Shown: in pieces, positions 24,971 to 33,141 of the stretch
Layout of the letters: the number at the start of each line of letters is the position of its first letter
Numbering within the stretch: the stretch's first letter is position 1
NCBI GenBank assembly: GCA_942492735.1
Contig: OW818648.1
Coordinates: forward strand, 2,852,001-2,916,000
Direction: 5' to 3'
DNA length: 64,000 nt
Source of the DNA: Sporobacter sp942492735
GTDB taxonomy: Bacteria; Bacillota; Clostridia; Oscillospirales; Oscillospiraceae
The notes under the pieces: generated by a model
Told to the model about the DNA's origin: nothing
The model's input: the letters and a program-made list of their open reading frames with translations, nothing else
Databases searched by the model: none
Position numbers and translations under genes: made by a program

Positions 24971-25576
24971 ATGAAACTGAAAAAGTGGGAGCTCGCGCTG
25001 ATTTTTGCGCTTGTGATCACATTCCTTTGCGGGGCGGCCATGGCAAAAGAGCAAGGAGATCTGTCCGAGAAACTGATCCGCCTGCATGTTGTGGCAAACT
25101 CCGATTCGGATGAAGACCAGGCTTTGAAGCTAAAGGTGCGCGATAAGATTTTAGAGAATATGAAGGGTCTGCTCGAGGGCGTTACAGACCGTGACGAAGC
25201 GGTCGATTTAATTAATGAGCATATGCCTTCAATTATCGCTGACTCAAAAGAGGTAATACGCGCGCAAGGTTATAGCTATGATGTAACCTCGTCGATCGCA
25301 GCTGAAGATTTCCCAACGCGGGATTATGATACATTTTCGCTGCCGGCAGGGAAATACACCTCGCTGCGCGTCGTCATCGGAGATGGCAGCGGTCATAACT
25401 GGTGGTGCGTCATCTTCCCGCCCTTATGCATGACCGCGGCAACGGATTACAAAGCAACCTTCAAGCAGCTTACAGACGAACAGATCAGACTCATCACATC
25501 GGATGAACCGGAATATGTGATTAAGTTCAAATCTATAGAGTGGTTCAATAAATTAAAAGCCTGGCTGGGGTTATAG
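24971..25576 (+). CDS. spoIIR: Stage II sporulation protein R
   Basis: A 201-residue secreted signalling protein made in the forespore, needed for processing of pro-sigma-E in the mother cell. An N-terminal hydrophobic helix (LALIFALVITFLCGAAMA) serves for export. LIRLHVVANSDSDEDQALKLKVRD, AEDFPTRDYDTFSLPAGKY and SGHNWWCVIFPPLCM are family signatures. ATG at 24971 follows CGGAGG. A sigma-F-like promoter and a hairpin precede it. Confidence 0.95.
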   Translation: MKLKKWELALIFALVITFLCGAAMAKEQGDLSEKLIRLHVVANSDSDEDQALKLKVRDKILENMKGLLEGVTDRDEAVDLINEHMPSIIADSKEVIRAQGYSYDVTSSIAAEDFPTRDYDTFSLPAGKYTSLRVVIGDGSGHNWWCVIFPPLCMTAATDYKATFKQLTDEQIRLITSDEPEYVIKFKSIEWFNKLKAWLGL

Positions 25577-25625
25577 CCTCAAGATGTTATAGCGGAATAA
25601 TTCGATACGTAGATACCAGCACATC

Positions 25626-25750
25626 ATGTAGGGGCGGACCTCGTGTCCGCCCTGTCTTGTCGGCGTTACGCGGCACAGATGCGGGCGATTAATAATCGCC
25701 CCTACGAAAGATTGCAGTATTTCCGTAGGGGCGGACCTCGTGTCCGCTGT
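25626..25750. repeat. Compound GTAGGGGCG repeat cluster
   Basis: Three arms: GTAGGGGCGGACCTCGTGTCCGCC, GGGCGATTAATAATCGCCCC-TAC, and again GTAGGGGCGGACCTCGTGTCCGC. The first and third are direct copies of about 24 bp. Confidence 0.85.
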
Positions 25751-25819
25751 TTTTATTGCTCAGCGGTCATTTTTGTTGTATGATATCACTCAATTAGTGC
25801 CAGATGCTGGAGTGAAAAG

Positions 25820-27361
25820 ATGCTGCAGATAAAAAGCCTGACGGTCACACTGACCAAAGATCTCAGAACGCTTATTGACGACTTTTCCTTTACGCTGAAT
25901 GATGGGGATAAGGCGGTCGTCATCGGCGAAGAGGGAAACGGGAAGTCGACGCTCCTTAAGCTGATATACAATCGCGCGCTTGTCGCCGGTTATATTGAAT
26001 ATACCGGCGATATTGTCACGCATGGCACGCGCTTCGGCTATCTCACACAGGAGCTGAGCGATGACGATCAAGCGCTTTCTGTCTGTGACTATTTCAGCGC
26101 TGTGCCGGGCTTTTATGACAGGACCCCGAGGGAACTGGCACAGACGGCATACAAGCTTGGCCTTCCCGGAGAACTATATTATTCGGAACAGAAGGTGCGC
26201 ACGCTCTCCGGCGGAGAGCGCGTCAAGCTGCAGCTTCTTAAAATCCTTGTCGAGCAGCCGGAGGTGCTTTTACTTGACGAACCGTCAAACGATATCGATA
26301 TTCAGACACTCGAATGGCTTGAAGAATTTATCAACACATGCGCGCTTCCTGTTTTATTTGTCTCACATGATGAGACGCTTATCGAAAATACAGCGAACGT
26401 GATCATCCACATTGAACAGGTCCGCCGAAAAACACTGCCGCGCTGTACCGTTGCAAAAATGCCTTACAGAGACTATATAGATTTGCGTTTAAACAAGATG
26501 ATGCGTCAGGAGCAGGCAGCCCGCAAGGAGCGGAGCGAGCTTGATGCGAAGCTTGAGCGGTTTAGAAAAATACAGCAAAAGGTGGAGCATGAGCAGGAGA
26601 CAATCTCACGGGGAGATCCGCATGGCGGACGGCTGCTCAAGAAGAAAATGAAAGCCGTAAAATCCCTTGAGCACCGTATTGACCGTGAAAGCGAAGATAT
26701 GACACAGCTGCCGGATGTGGAGGAAGCCATCTTCGTCAAGTTTGACAGTGGTATCGCCATCCCAAACGGCAAATCAATCCTTGACCTGACACTGGACGAA
26801 CTTAAAATTAACGGAAGGATACTGTCACGAAATATCCGTCTTCATGTCACAGGCCCCGAGAAAATTGGCATCATCGGAAAAAACGGAATCGGAAAAACAA
26901 CGCTTTTACGCGTCATCGCAGAAGCGCTGATGCTACGAAATGACATAAAATGCGCTTATATGCCTCAAAACTACGAGGAGCTTCTCGACATGTCGGTGAC
27001 CCCCGTCATGTTTTTAGCGCATCATGGCGATAAGGCCGAGGCAACAAAAATCAGGACGTTTCTTGGCAGTATGAAATATACGACAGATGAAATGGCACAC
27101 ACGATTGCAGAGCTGTCCGGCGGACAAAAGGCAAAGCTGATGTTTCTCAAAATGATCCTAGACGGCTGCAATGTGCTGCTGCTCGACGAGCCCACCCGGA
27201 ATTTCAGCCCCATGTCAAACCCCGTCATTCGTGATGTCCTGAAATCCTTCGGCGGCACCATCATCGCCATTTCTCACGACAGAAAATACATCACCGAGGT
27301 TTGCACAAAAATTTATCAGCTGACAGAGCAGGGGTTGGTGATTATGAATTATAGCAAATGA
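25820..27361 (+). CDS. ABC-F family ATPase, possible ribosome protection factor
   Basis: A 513-residue protein with two ATP-binding cassettes and no membrane domain. The first has GEEGNGKSTLLK, LSGGERVKLQLL and LLLDEPSNDID; the second has GKNGIGKTTLL, LSGGQKAKLMFL and LLLDEPTRNFSP. A charged linker of about 80 residues lies between them (KERSELDAKLERFRKIQQKV). The DEPTRNFSP signature recalls Lsa/Vga-like antibiotic-resistance ABC-F proteins, but resistance cannot be read from sequence alone. The region before it is filled with repeats; no leader peptide attenuator was found. Confidence 0.85.
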   Translation: MLQIKSLTVTLTKDLRTLIDDFSFTLNDGDKAVVIGEEGNGKSTLLKLIYNRALVAGYIEYTGDIVTHGTRFGYLTQELSDDDQALSVCDYFSAVPGFYDRTPRELAQTAYKLGLPGELYYSEQKVRTLSGGERVKLQLLKILVEQPEVLLLDEPSNDIDIQTLEWLEEFINTCALPVLFVSHDETLIENTANVIIHIEQVRRKTLPRCTVAKMPYRDYIDLRLNKMMRQEQAARKERSELDAKLERFRKIQQKVEHEQETISRGDPHGGRLLKKKMKAVKSLEHRIDRESEDMTQLPDVEEAIFVKFDSGIAIPNGKSILDLTLDELKINGRILSRNIRLHVTGPEKIGIIGKNGIGKTTLLRVIAEALMLRNDIKCAYMPQNYEELLDMSVTPVMFLAHHGDKAEATKIRTFLGSMKYTTDEMAHTIAELSGGQKAKLMFLKMILDGCNVLLLDEPTRNFSPMSNPVIRDVLKSFGGTIIAISHDRKYITEVCTKIYQLTEQGLVIMNYSK

Positions 27362-27500
27362 AACCCGAAAAAATTCCCCTCTGGGGAGGGGTGGACGGCG
27401 AAGCCGGACGTGTGGTTCACGCGCAAAGCGCCGTTTCCTCATGCTGCTTCAGCGCGGCACTAGACAGGCAAGAGCAGAGCCCTTGCCCTACATGGTGCGG
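27362..27500. repeat. Repeat remnants between ABC-F and flavoprotein genes
   Basis: A CCCCTCTGGGGAGGGGTGG palindrome stands at the left, and at 27467-27496 GGCAAGAGCAGAGCCCTTGCCCTAC matches the inverted pair at 48562-48652. No supported gene lies in this 209-bp gap. Confidence 0.6.
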
Positions 27501-27570
27501 CAATTATAACGTGACGGAAAGAGCGCTGTCGCTGTCATTATTGTAATAAAACCGAAAGGAATGGTCATAG

Positions 27571-28191
27571 ATGAAAGTATTGCTTATTAACGGAAGTCCG
27601 CACAAGGAGGGCTGTACGTATACAGCCTTGAAGGAGGTTGCGGGTGCGCTCGAAAAAAACGGCATAGGGACGCAGATATTTCATATCGGGACAAAACCGG
27701 TTTACGGTTGCACAGGCTGCGGCAAATGCGGTGAACTTAAACGCTGCGTATTTAACGACGATGTGTGCAACGAGCTGACAAAACTTGCCGTTGAAGCAGA
27801 TGGGATTGTTATCGGGTCTCCCGTCTATTTTGCAGGCATCAACGGGGCGCTCAGCGCGCTGTTAGACCGCATTTGGGTATCGTCCGGCGGGAAGCTTATG
27901 TATAAGCCGGGCGCTGCGGTCGTCAGCTGCCGCCGCGGCGGTGCGGGTTCAGCGTTTGACCGTATCAATAAATATTTTACGATTCAGCAGATGCCTGTTG
28001 TATCTTCGCAGTACTGGAATTCCGTTCACGGTTTTGCACCGGAGCATGTGCAAAAGGACCTCGAAGGTCTGCAGACGATGCGGACGCTCGGAAACAACAT
28101 GGCATGGCTGCTGAAATCCATCGAAGCAGGCGGCGGTCCGATTGTCAGTGACGAACCGAGAATGGTCACGAATTTCCACGACGGACTTTAA
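27571..28191 (+). CDS. Flavodoxin family protein with cysteine cluster
   Basis: A 206-residue NADPH-dependent FMN reductase-like protein. LLINGSPHKEGCTYTAL is the FMN phosphate loop and IGSPVYFAGINGALSALLDR the second flavin loop. The CTGCGKCGELKRC cluster (about residues 50-62) resembles that of iron-sulfur flavoproteins of anaerobes, so a 4Fe-4S centre is possible. GAAAGGAATGG precedes the ATG. It is monocistronic with a terminator directly after. Confidence 0.85.
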   Translation: MKVLLINGSPHKEGCTYTALKEVAGALEKNGIGTQIFHIGTKPVYGCTGCGKCGELKRCVFNDDVCNELTKLAVEADGIVIGSPVYFAGINGALSALLDRIWVSSGGKLMYKPGAAVVSCRRGGAGSAFDRINKYFTIQQMPVVSSQYWNSVHGFAPEHVQKDLEGLQTMRTLGNNMAWLLKSIEAGGGPIVSDEPRMVTNFHDGL

Positions 28192-28197
28192 AATAGT

Positions 28198-28236
28198 AAG
28201 AACCGAAGTTTTGCATTCAAAAACTTCGGTTCTTTT
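28198..28236 (+). terminator. Terminator after the flavoprotein gene
   Basis: AAGAACCGAAGTTTT pairs with AAAACTTCGGTTCTT across a short loop, followed by TTT. Confidence 0.8.
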
Positions 28237-28276
28237 ACAGGCCAGACTGCCCGATTGGGCAGTCAAATGAGGCAGT

Positions 28277-29527
28277 TTACCAATTCGTCCCGTAGTCTGG
28301 GCGCACATCGGTGTCGAATACGAGCTTTGCGTCATAAAACTTAAGGTATCTGTCCCGCTGCGTCCGAAGCGTTGAGCCGTCGGGATGCATTCTGTCACAG
28401 ATAACGGCGCTGATATCGGTTTTAATTTTGACATACGGATCGATCCCGACGGAGGCAAAGACGCGGAAGCCCTTACCCTGCAGGTATTTGAAAATCGCTC
28501 CGGTCTGCTGAACATCATCGCCGTCCGGCCGAGCGCCGAATGGGTAAAACAAAAGGTTGGTCGGGCCGACAAGCGTGCCGACCTCATTGAGCCAGCGCTG
28601 GATGTCTGCCTGCACAGAAGACAGAGCCGCGGTGGATAGATTAATATGTCCCCAGGAATGGCTGCCGAAATACCAGCCAGTTTTCTTGAGCAACGCGACG
28701 ATCGGCTTGACGGCCTCGATTTCCTTTTGACGGGCGGCCTCCATTTCAGTCGTCATCCCGTGCGTATCCGTCATTGTCCTGTAACCTAAAATTCCTTCAT
28801 AGCCGGTGAGACTCAGGCAACCCTTTGCGCCGTTAAAAGAAAAATCGGGATGCAGCTCGATAAATTTATCGAGAATCGTAATGACATCAAGGTCTTGCGA
28901 ATAGATTTCCTTGCCGCTCGGGTCAAGCCCGTAACTCCAGATTTCGCCGTCTTTAATAACTAATTTATGCGTAAAGCCATTGGTAAACATGTAGTTATAA
29001 TAATTGGTGTCATCGAATGAGATGATGAGCGGCTTTTTACCTTCGGGCAGCATGAGCGCCTTTTTTACCATACGCGCGCTACCGGAAGCATCTGTTGATT
29101 CCGCCCAGACATCGTTCATATTGATGATGATATAATTGTTATCGTAGATGCTCTGAAGCATCTTGTTGTATTCACTGACCGTCACCATGTTCTGGTCGAT
29201 GCCCTTGGCCTTGTTGTCACCGTCAAATGCGAGCTCGGGATAAGCGACAGCCGGATGAAAGAAGATATGCTCCACGGTGCCTTCATATGCAACAAGCTTG
29301 ACAGGGGACACCGACGGTGAGGGTGAAGGAGACGGAGAGGGCGATGCTGGCGCCGAAGGCTCTGGTGTGATATTAATTGAGGGTGAAGCGGAGACTGCCG
29401 TCTGGCTTGAAGAAGGCTGCGCTGTACCGCCGTCTGCGTAGTGAACTTGAATCCCGCATCCTGCAATAATAACAGTCAGTGCGATAATCAAGGCAATTGC
29501 AGAAAATCGCTTTGGGAAAGTATACAT
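28277..29527 (-). CDS. Polysaccharide deacetylase family lipoprotein
   Basis: A 416-residue exported protein. Residues 1-24 form a lipoprotein signal ending in IIAGC, so C24 is the lipid site. Residues about 50-75 are a Pro/Ser repeat linker (SPSPSPSPSPSVSP), usual in proteins crossing the cell wall. The NodB-type domain shows IISFDDTNYYNYM (catalytic and metal Asp) and GSHSWGHINL (metal His pair). It probably removes acetyl groups from cell-wall or capsule sugars; the substrate is unknown. It stands alone, convergent with the flavoprotein gene. Confidence 0.85.
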   Translation of the reverse strand: MYTFPKRFSAIALIIALTVIIAGCGIQVHYADGGTAQPSSSQTAVSASPSINITPEPSAPASPSPSPSPSPSVSPVKLVAYEGTVEHIFFHPAVAYPELAFDGDNKAKGIDQNMVTVSEYNKMLQSIYDNNYIIINMNDVWAESTDASGSARMVKKALMLPEGKKPLIISFDDTNYYNYMFTNGFTHKLVIKDGEIWSYGLDPSGKEIYSQDLDVITILDKFIELHPDFSFNGAKGCLSLTGYEGILGYRTMTDTHGMTTEMEAARQKEIEAVKPIVALLKKTGWYFGSHSWGHINLSTAALSSVQADIQRWLNEVGTLVGPTNLLFYPFGARPDGDDVQQTGAIFKYLQGKGFRVFASVGIDPYVKIKTDISAVICDRMHPDGSTLRTQRDRYLKFYDAKLVFDTDVRPDYGTNW

Positions 29528-29675
29528 GAGCTGCTCCTACAAAAAAGAAAATACCGAGGATAGGTTACTAAACAGTATATGACATTATTCACCGGTATAA
29601 TTCTCAAATAAGTTACAAATTGTAAAGAAAAATATCAAAATAATTCATTTTTATCCATAATCCAACGTTGTTTAC

Positions 29676-29720
29676 ATGGCGCATATTAATATGGCGCATA
29701 TTAATATGGCGCATATCTAC
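29676..29720. repeat. Three tandem 15-bp repeats upstream of addB
   Basis: ATGGCGCATATTAAT occurs three times head to tail, the last copy slightly changed (ATGGCGCATATCTAC). The array ends about 12 bp before the -10 of the addB promoter. Confidence 0.85.
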
Positions 29721-29728
29721 TTAATATT

Positions 29729-29737
29729 TGTTATAAT
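29729..29737 (+). promoter_or_regulatory. Extended -10 promoter of addB
   Basis: TGTTATAAT is a perfect extended -10 (TGnTATAAT) 33 bp before the addB start. No good -35 is seen; the tandem 15-bp repeats occupy that place. Confidence 0.55.
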
Positions 29738-29769
29738 GGAATAAACTGATGATAAAGAGGTAAAAGTGC

Positions 29770-32700
29770 ATGCTAACCATTGTGCTGGGGCGCGCCGGTT
29801 CGGGCAAAACATCGTATGTGATGGGTGATTTTAAAGACAGAATGGCCCGTCAAATGACGAATCTGCTTTATATAGTGCCAGAGCAGTATTCACACGATGC
29901 CGAACGGCAGCTTCTGAAAATATGCGGAGACCGGTTAAGTCTCTATGGTGAGGTACTGAGCTTTTCCCGTCTATGCAGCAGGGTCTTTGCCCAAACGGGA
30001 GGACAAGCTGCCAAACTGCTCGACGACGGCGGCCGGCTGCTCGTCATGAGCCGCGCTGTTGACGCCGTGGCAAATAAACTGAAAATATACTGCAAAAACG
30101 AGCGGAAGGCTGATTTCCTTGAGAAGCTCATCACCATCGCAAAGGAACTCAAAAGCGCGTGTATCTCACCGGACGCGCTTGAATCAGCCGCTGCTCTATC
30201 AAAAAGCCCCCTGAAAGAGAAACTCCGTGATTTATCGCTGATCACAGGCGCTTACGACGGTTTTTTTAACAATGAAACAGCAAATCCGGACGACAGGCTC
30301 AGTCGCCTCGCCCAGGTGATTCGTGATTGCGCGCTCTTCGAAACTGGCCATATCTATCTGGATGGATTTTCTGACTTCACAGCGCAGGAAATGCGTGTGA
30401 TCGAGGAGCTCATCAGCATGAATGTCGATATGACGGTCTGCCTGACATGTGATTTTATCACTGGCGATAGAATAGATTGTGATACACAAGGCGGCAGCGA
30501 AGAAATATTTGAATCGGCGCGGAAGACAGCGCTGTATCTTCGCCGCATGGCAGAAAAAAACGATGTTGAAGCGGAGGTTGTGGTAAAGACAAGCCTCAAC
30601 GATAAAAAAGACGCGGCACTCACCTTTCTTGAGGAGCATCTGTTCCAGTATAACGATGGTCACTTCGACGGTGACTGTCACGCTGTTGAGATTTTTAAGG
30701 CGTCCACACCTGGCACGGAATGTGAATATGCGGCGTCCAAAGTGCTTGAGCTCGTGCGCAGAGGCTATCGCTGGCGCGATATCGCGGTTGCCGTGTGTGA
30801 CTCTGATGCCTATGGTTCACTCGCTGAAAATATCTTTGAAAAATACGAAATACCGGTCTATATCAATAAAAAAAGCGAGATCAATCAAAAGCCGCCGGTA
30901 GCGCTCATTGAATATGCCTTTGATATCGTCAGCAACGGCTGGGATCACGCATCGGTCTTCCACTACCTGAAAACAGGAATGACCGGTATAGAGCCTTCCG
31001 ACTGTGATGAGCTTGAAAACTATGTTTTGCAATGGAAACTGCGGGGCAGTATCTGGACGCGGGATGAGGATTGGGCACTGCCGCCGTCAGGCTACGAACG
31101 CGACTTCAGCGGCGGAGATGAAGCGTGTCTCCAACGGATTAACGCGCTCCGCCGTGCAGTCGTCAAGCCGGTCGCCGTGCTGCAGAAGGAGCTGAGTCGT
31201 GCCGACACCTTTGGGAAGAAGCTGAGGGCTCTGTATGTTTTTCTGGAGGATATCGGCCTGCCTGACGCTATACAAGACAAAGCGGATTCGTTTTTAAGAA
31301 ACTGTGATATACAGCGGAGCGACGAATACAGCCAGCTGTGGGAAATCATTATCAAGGCATTTGACCAATTTTATGATATTTTGGGTGAGACCGCCGGAAG
31401 CACTGCTGAATTTGTGCGCCTATGGAAGCTTTTAATATCGCAATACGCCATCGGCTCAATTCCAGTGTCACTTGACAGGGTAGGCCTCGGCGATATGTCC
31501 CGCCAAAGGCGTAAAGATCTCAAATGCCTGATAATGATTGGAGCGACGGACGATGCGCTGCCTAAAACCGGCGAAGGCGGCGGTCTTCTGTCGTCCAGCG
31601 AGCGCAGTGAACTGCAAAATCTCGGTATTGTCATATCCGGCACAGCGGAGGACCGGCTTTACCGCGAAATGAATTCAATTTATGCGTCGCTGACGCTGCC
31701 GACAGATAAGCTGCTGCTGTCATACCCGCGAAGCGGAATCGGCGGCGGTGACAAACGTCCGTCATTCGTCATCAAAAGACTCAAAGCACTGTTTTCGCTC
31801 ACGGATAAAACCGATGATGATTTTCAATTTAGGCAAAATGCGCTTGGACCGTGCTTTGAACTCGCCGCCTCTGCGCCTTATAAACCAGATAGCCTCAGTG
31901 CTGCTGCCGCCTTAGAATATTTCAGCGCGAGCAAGGAAATGTCGGACAAGCTTCAAAACGTCACCCTGGCTGCGGATTTATCACGCGGACAGCTATCTCG
32001 TGACGATGCAAGCAAGCTTTACGGCAGTGCGCTCGTCATGTCGGCATCCCGCGTGGATACGTATTATTCCTGCCGCTATCTATATTTCCTGCAGTACGGG
32101 CTGAACGCGAAGCCACGCAAGCCTGCGGGTTTTGACGCGCCGACTGCCGGCACGTTCATGCACTATATTCTTGAAAATGTCACGAGAGATATAACAAACA
32201 GCGGCGGCTTTGCTGATGTGTGCGAAGAACAGTGCCGCCGGCTAACGGATAAATATGTCGCGCTTTATGTCAAGGAGGTTCTCAATCATTTTAAGGACAA
32301 GTCAAGCCGATTCATCTATCTTTTCAACAGGCTCGTCAGCGACGCGTCGTTCATCGTCCTTGATATGGTGCAGGAGCTCAGAAATTCCGATTTTGTACCG
32401 ATTGATTTTGAACTGGAGTTCTCCGATACGGGAGACATCCCGCCGCATGCCATCTGCGGCGAAACGGCCAGCCTGAAGGTCAAGGGCTTCGTCGACCGTG
32501 TTGACGGTTGGGAGCACGACGGCAAGCTCTATCTACGCGTGGTCGATTATAAAACCGGAAAAAAGGCGTTCCGCTTATCAGACGTTTGGTACGGCATGAA
32601 TATGCAGATGCTGATATACTTGTTTGCTCTTTATAAAAACGGGACGGACAGATACGCAAAAGAGATTGTCCCGGCTGCCGTTTTGTATGCGCCTGCGCGA

Positions 32701-33141
32701 GAGGAGATCGTTCAGGCGTCCAGAAATGCACAGAGCGAGGAAATCAATGACCTGCGGCTTAAAAAACTCAAACGCAGCGGCCTGATCCTTGATGACAGCG
32801 CCGTTGTTGAAGCGATGGAGCACGGAGACAGCAAAAAATATCTACCCGTCAAGCTCTCGAAAGAGGGCAGCTTGTCGGGGGACAGTCTTGCGGGACTCGA
32901 GAAGCTGGGCAGGCTATCGTCTCATATTGACAGGATGCTCCTCGAGATTGCCGGCGGCGTCCGCAAGGGAAGCATCGCGGCGGAGCCGTATTTTAAAAAC
33001 CAGAACGATACGGCCTGCAATTATTGTGATTATAAAGCCGTCTGCCGCTTCAGCGAAAAGGATGGAGACAAGAGACGCTACCTGAAAAAATTAAACGCGG
33101 ATGAGGCGTGGGAATTGATTGCGAAGGAGGGGGTAATATGA
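29770..33141 (+). CDS. addB: ATP-dependent helicase/nuclease subunit B
   Basis: A 1123-residue subunit of the AddAB enzyme that resects double-strand breaks. LGRAGSGKTSYVM near the N-terminus is Walker A. The C-terminal RecB-like nuclease has LRVVDYKTGKKAF. A four-cysteine iron-sulfur site is made of one cysteine in VDTYYSCRYLYF and three in CNYCDYKAVC near the end. The length is normal. It overlaps addA by 4 bp. Its promoter carries an unusual tandem repeat. Confidence 0.96.
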   Translation: MLTIVLGRAGSGKTSYVMGDFKDRMARQMTNLLYIVPEQYSHDAERQLLKICGDRLSLYGEVLSFSRLCSRVFAQTGGQAAKLLDDGGRLLVMSRAVDAVANKLKIYCKNERKADFLEKLITIAKELKSACISPDALESAAALSKSPLKEKLRDLSLITGAYDGFFNNETANPDDRLSRLAQVIRDCALFETGHIYLDGFSDFTAQEMRVIEELISMNVDMTVCLTCDFITGDRIDCDTQGGSEEIFESARKTALYLRRMAEKNDVEAEVVVKTSLNDKKDAALTFLEEHLFQYNDGHFDGDCHAVEIFKASTPGTECEYAASKVLELVRRGYRWRDIAVAVCDSDAYGSLAENIFEKYEIPVYINKKSEINQKPPVALIEYAFDIVSNGWDHASVFHYLKTGMTGIEPSDCDELENYVLQWKLRGSIWTRDEDWALPPSGYERDFSGGDEACLQRINALRRAVVKPVAVLQKELSRADTFGKKLRALYVFLEDIGLPDAIQDKADSFLRNCDIQRSDEYSQLWEIIIKAFDQFYDILGETAGSTAEFVRLWKLLISQYAIGSIPVSLDRVGLGDMSRQRRKDLKCLIMIGATDDALPKTGEGGGLLSSSERSELQNLGIVISGTAEDRLYREMNSIYASLTLPTDKLLLSYPRSGIGGGDKRPSFVIKRLKALFSLTDKTDDDFQFRQNALGPCFELAASAPYKPDSLSAAAALEYFSASKEMSDKLQNVTLAADLSRGQLSRDDASKLYGSALVMSASRVDTYYSCRYLYFLQYGLNAKPRKPAGFDAPTAGTFMHYILENVTRDITNSGGFADVCEEQCRRLTDKYVALYVKEVLNHFKDKSSRFIYLFNRLVSDASFIVLDMVQELRNSDFVPIDFELEFSDTGDIPPHAICGETASLKVKGFVDRVDGWEHDGKLYLRVVDYKTGKKAFRLSDVWYGMNMQMLIYLFALYKNGTDRYAKEIVPAAVLYAPAREEIVQASRNAQSEEINDLRLKKLKRSGLILDDSAVVEAMEHGDSKKYLPVKLSKEGSLSGDSLAGLEKLGRLSSHIDRMLLEIAGGVRKGSIAAEPYFKNQNDTACNYCDYKAVCRFSEKDGDKRRYLKKLNADEAWELIAKEGVI

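Noticed and set aside
27358..27546. 62-codon frame between the ABC-F and flavoprotein genes
   Set aside because: It is made of dispersed repeat sequence and has no family match.
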